Source: Odoribacteraceae bacterium
Lineage (GTDB): Bacteria; Bacteroidota; Bacteroidia; Bacteroidales; Marinifilaceae
NCBI GenBank assembly: GCA_031267995.1
Contig: JAIRXZ010000160.1
Span: 1-5,951, forward strand
DNA: 5,951 nt
Reading direction: 5' to 3'
The stretch's first letter is position 1. Each line of letters opens with the position of its first letter. Under the pieces are notes generated by a model, which did no database searches, was not told the DNA's origin, and saw only the letters and a list, made by a program, of their open reading frames with translations. The translations under genes were made by a program, and so were the position numbers. Positions 5,635 through 5,951 of the stretch are shown here, piece after piece.

Positions 5635-5665
5635 TTGGTCGGCACGGAAAGAATCCCTAACTTCG
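5635..5665 (+). promoter_or_regulatory. Candidate promoter for mdh
   Basis: TTG (5635-5637), a 20-bp spacer and TAACTTCG (5658-5665) follow the Bacteroidetes layout, with one mismatch in the -7 box (TTCG for TTTG). It begins directly after the MATE stop codon, so mdh can be transcribed on its own, with an A-rich leader of roughly 40 nt (GTAAAACAAAAAATC) before the ATG. GGCACG (5641-5646) and CGTGCC (5664-5669) could pair across the -7 region. Confidence 0.55.
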
Positions 5666-5711
5666 TGCCTCCAACAAGTAGGGAAATTGTAAAACAAAAA
5701 ATCTTAGAAAC

Positions 5712-5951
5712 ATGAAAGTTACTGTAGTAGGAGCGGGAAACGTCGGCGCCACGTGTGCCTACGCCATCGCGGAAAAAGAAATCGTCAACGAAGTCCTTCT
5801 CCTGGACATCAAAGAAGGCCTTGCCGAGGGAAAAGCCCTGGACATGTGGCAGACGGCCCCCATCAAATCGTACGACACCTACCTCCGGGGCGCCAGCAAC
5901 GACTACGCCGCCTCCGCCGGCTCCAGCGTCGTCGTCATCACCTCCGGCGTC
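5712..5951 (+). CDS. mdh: Malate dehydrogenase, 3'-truncated by window edge
   Basis: NAD-dependent enzyme interconverting malate and oxaloacetate in central metabolism. The first 80 residues are visible: the Rossmann-fold nucleotide motif VVGAGNVGATCAYAIA (5-20), LLLDIKEGLAEGKALDM (29-45, with D32 at the end of beta-2 favouring NAD over NADP) and NDYAASAGSSVVVITSGV (63-80). This pattern fits the LDH-like malate dehydrogenases of Bacteroidetes. A lactate dehydrogenase cannot be strictly excluded, because the substrate-specificity loop lies beyond the window, but EGKALDMWQTAP is typical of Mdh. The ATG at 5712 follows an A-rich leader with no Shine-Dalgarno site and fits homologue starts. It lies 78 bp after the MATE gene with its own promoter candidate. 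Codons favour third-position C, like the MATE gene. Confidence 0.93.
   Translation, partial: MKVTVVGAGNVGATCAYAIAEKEIVNEVLLLDIKEGLAEGKALDMWQTAPIKSYDTYLRGASNDYAASAGSSVVVITSGV

Noticed and set aside
5644..5657. Third copy of the rsmI/ddl direct repeat, sharing CGGAAAGAATCCC
   Set aside because: Only 13 bases match with no extension on either side, so chance or a weak remnant cannot be separated.
5641..5669. GGCACG/CGTGCC hairpin as a MATE terminator
   Set aside because: A six-bp stem with a 17-nt loop and no T-tract; it also overlaps the better supported mdh promoter.
4295..5692. 465-codon + strand frame overlapping the MATE gene
   Set aside because: It is a high-GC shadow frame rich in H, R and P. 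The overlapping frame has full MATE motifs and membrane segments.

Overview
The window looks like a GC-rich chromosome segment from the order Bacteroidales (Bacteroidetes). The signs are a Bacteroidetes-type YidC, promoters that fit the Bacteroidetes -33/-7 pattern (TTG, 19-20 bp, TAnnTTTG), start codons without a clear Shine-Dalgarno site, and the linkage of tRNA-Glu to rpsT. I cannot place it to genus. The genes are mostly housekeeping. I see no defence system, phage, transposase, CRISPR array or toxin-antitoxin pair.

Layout: bases 2-1420 (+) are the 3' part of yidC, the inner-membrane protein insertase; its start lies left of the window. Bases 1421-1927 hold no credible gene. They contain a tandem array of three 118-bp units, each with a terminator-like hairpin, plus a 24-bp perfect palindrome. 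The array lies between the convergent ends of yidC and rpsT. On the minus strand, a promoter near 2408-2438 reads into tRNA-Glu(CTC), tRNA-Glu(TTC) and rpsT (ribosomal protein S20). A divergent promoter at 2461-2491 (+) drives rsmI (16S rRNA C1402 2'-O-methyltransferase). rsmI ends tail-to-tail with ddl (D-alanine-D-alanine ligase, minus). ddl is divergent from a MATE-family efflux transporter (+) across a 36-bp gap that must hold both promoters. The window ends in the first 80 codons of mdh (malate dehydrogenase, +), which appears to have its own promoter.

Functionally, three units serve translation (tRNA-Glu pair, S20, RsmI), one serves membrane protein biogenesis (YidC), one peptidoglycan precursor synthesis (Ddl), one export of unknown substrates (MATE) and one central carbon metabolism (Mdh). 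They do not form a single pathway.

The most notable non-genic signals are the 118-bp hairpin repeat array and a strong reversal of strand composition. The + strand is G-rich through yidC, balanced in rsmI and C-rich from ddl onward, whatever the gene direction. The reversal is in the sense expected near a replication terminus or an inversion boundary. Smaller oddities are a tRNA-Glu pair that differs at only two bases, one of them the anticodon wobble base, and a 37-bp direct repeat at the rsmI/ddl junction.
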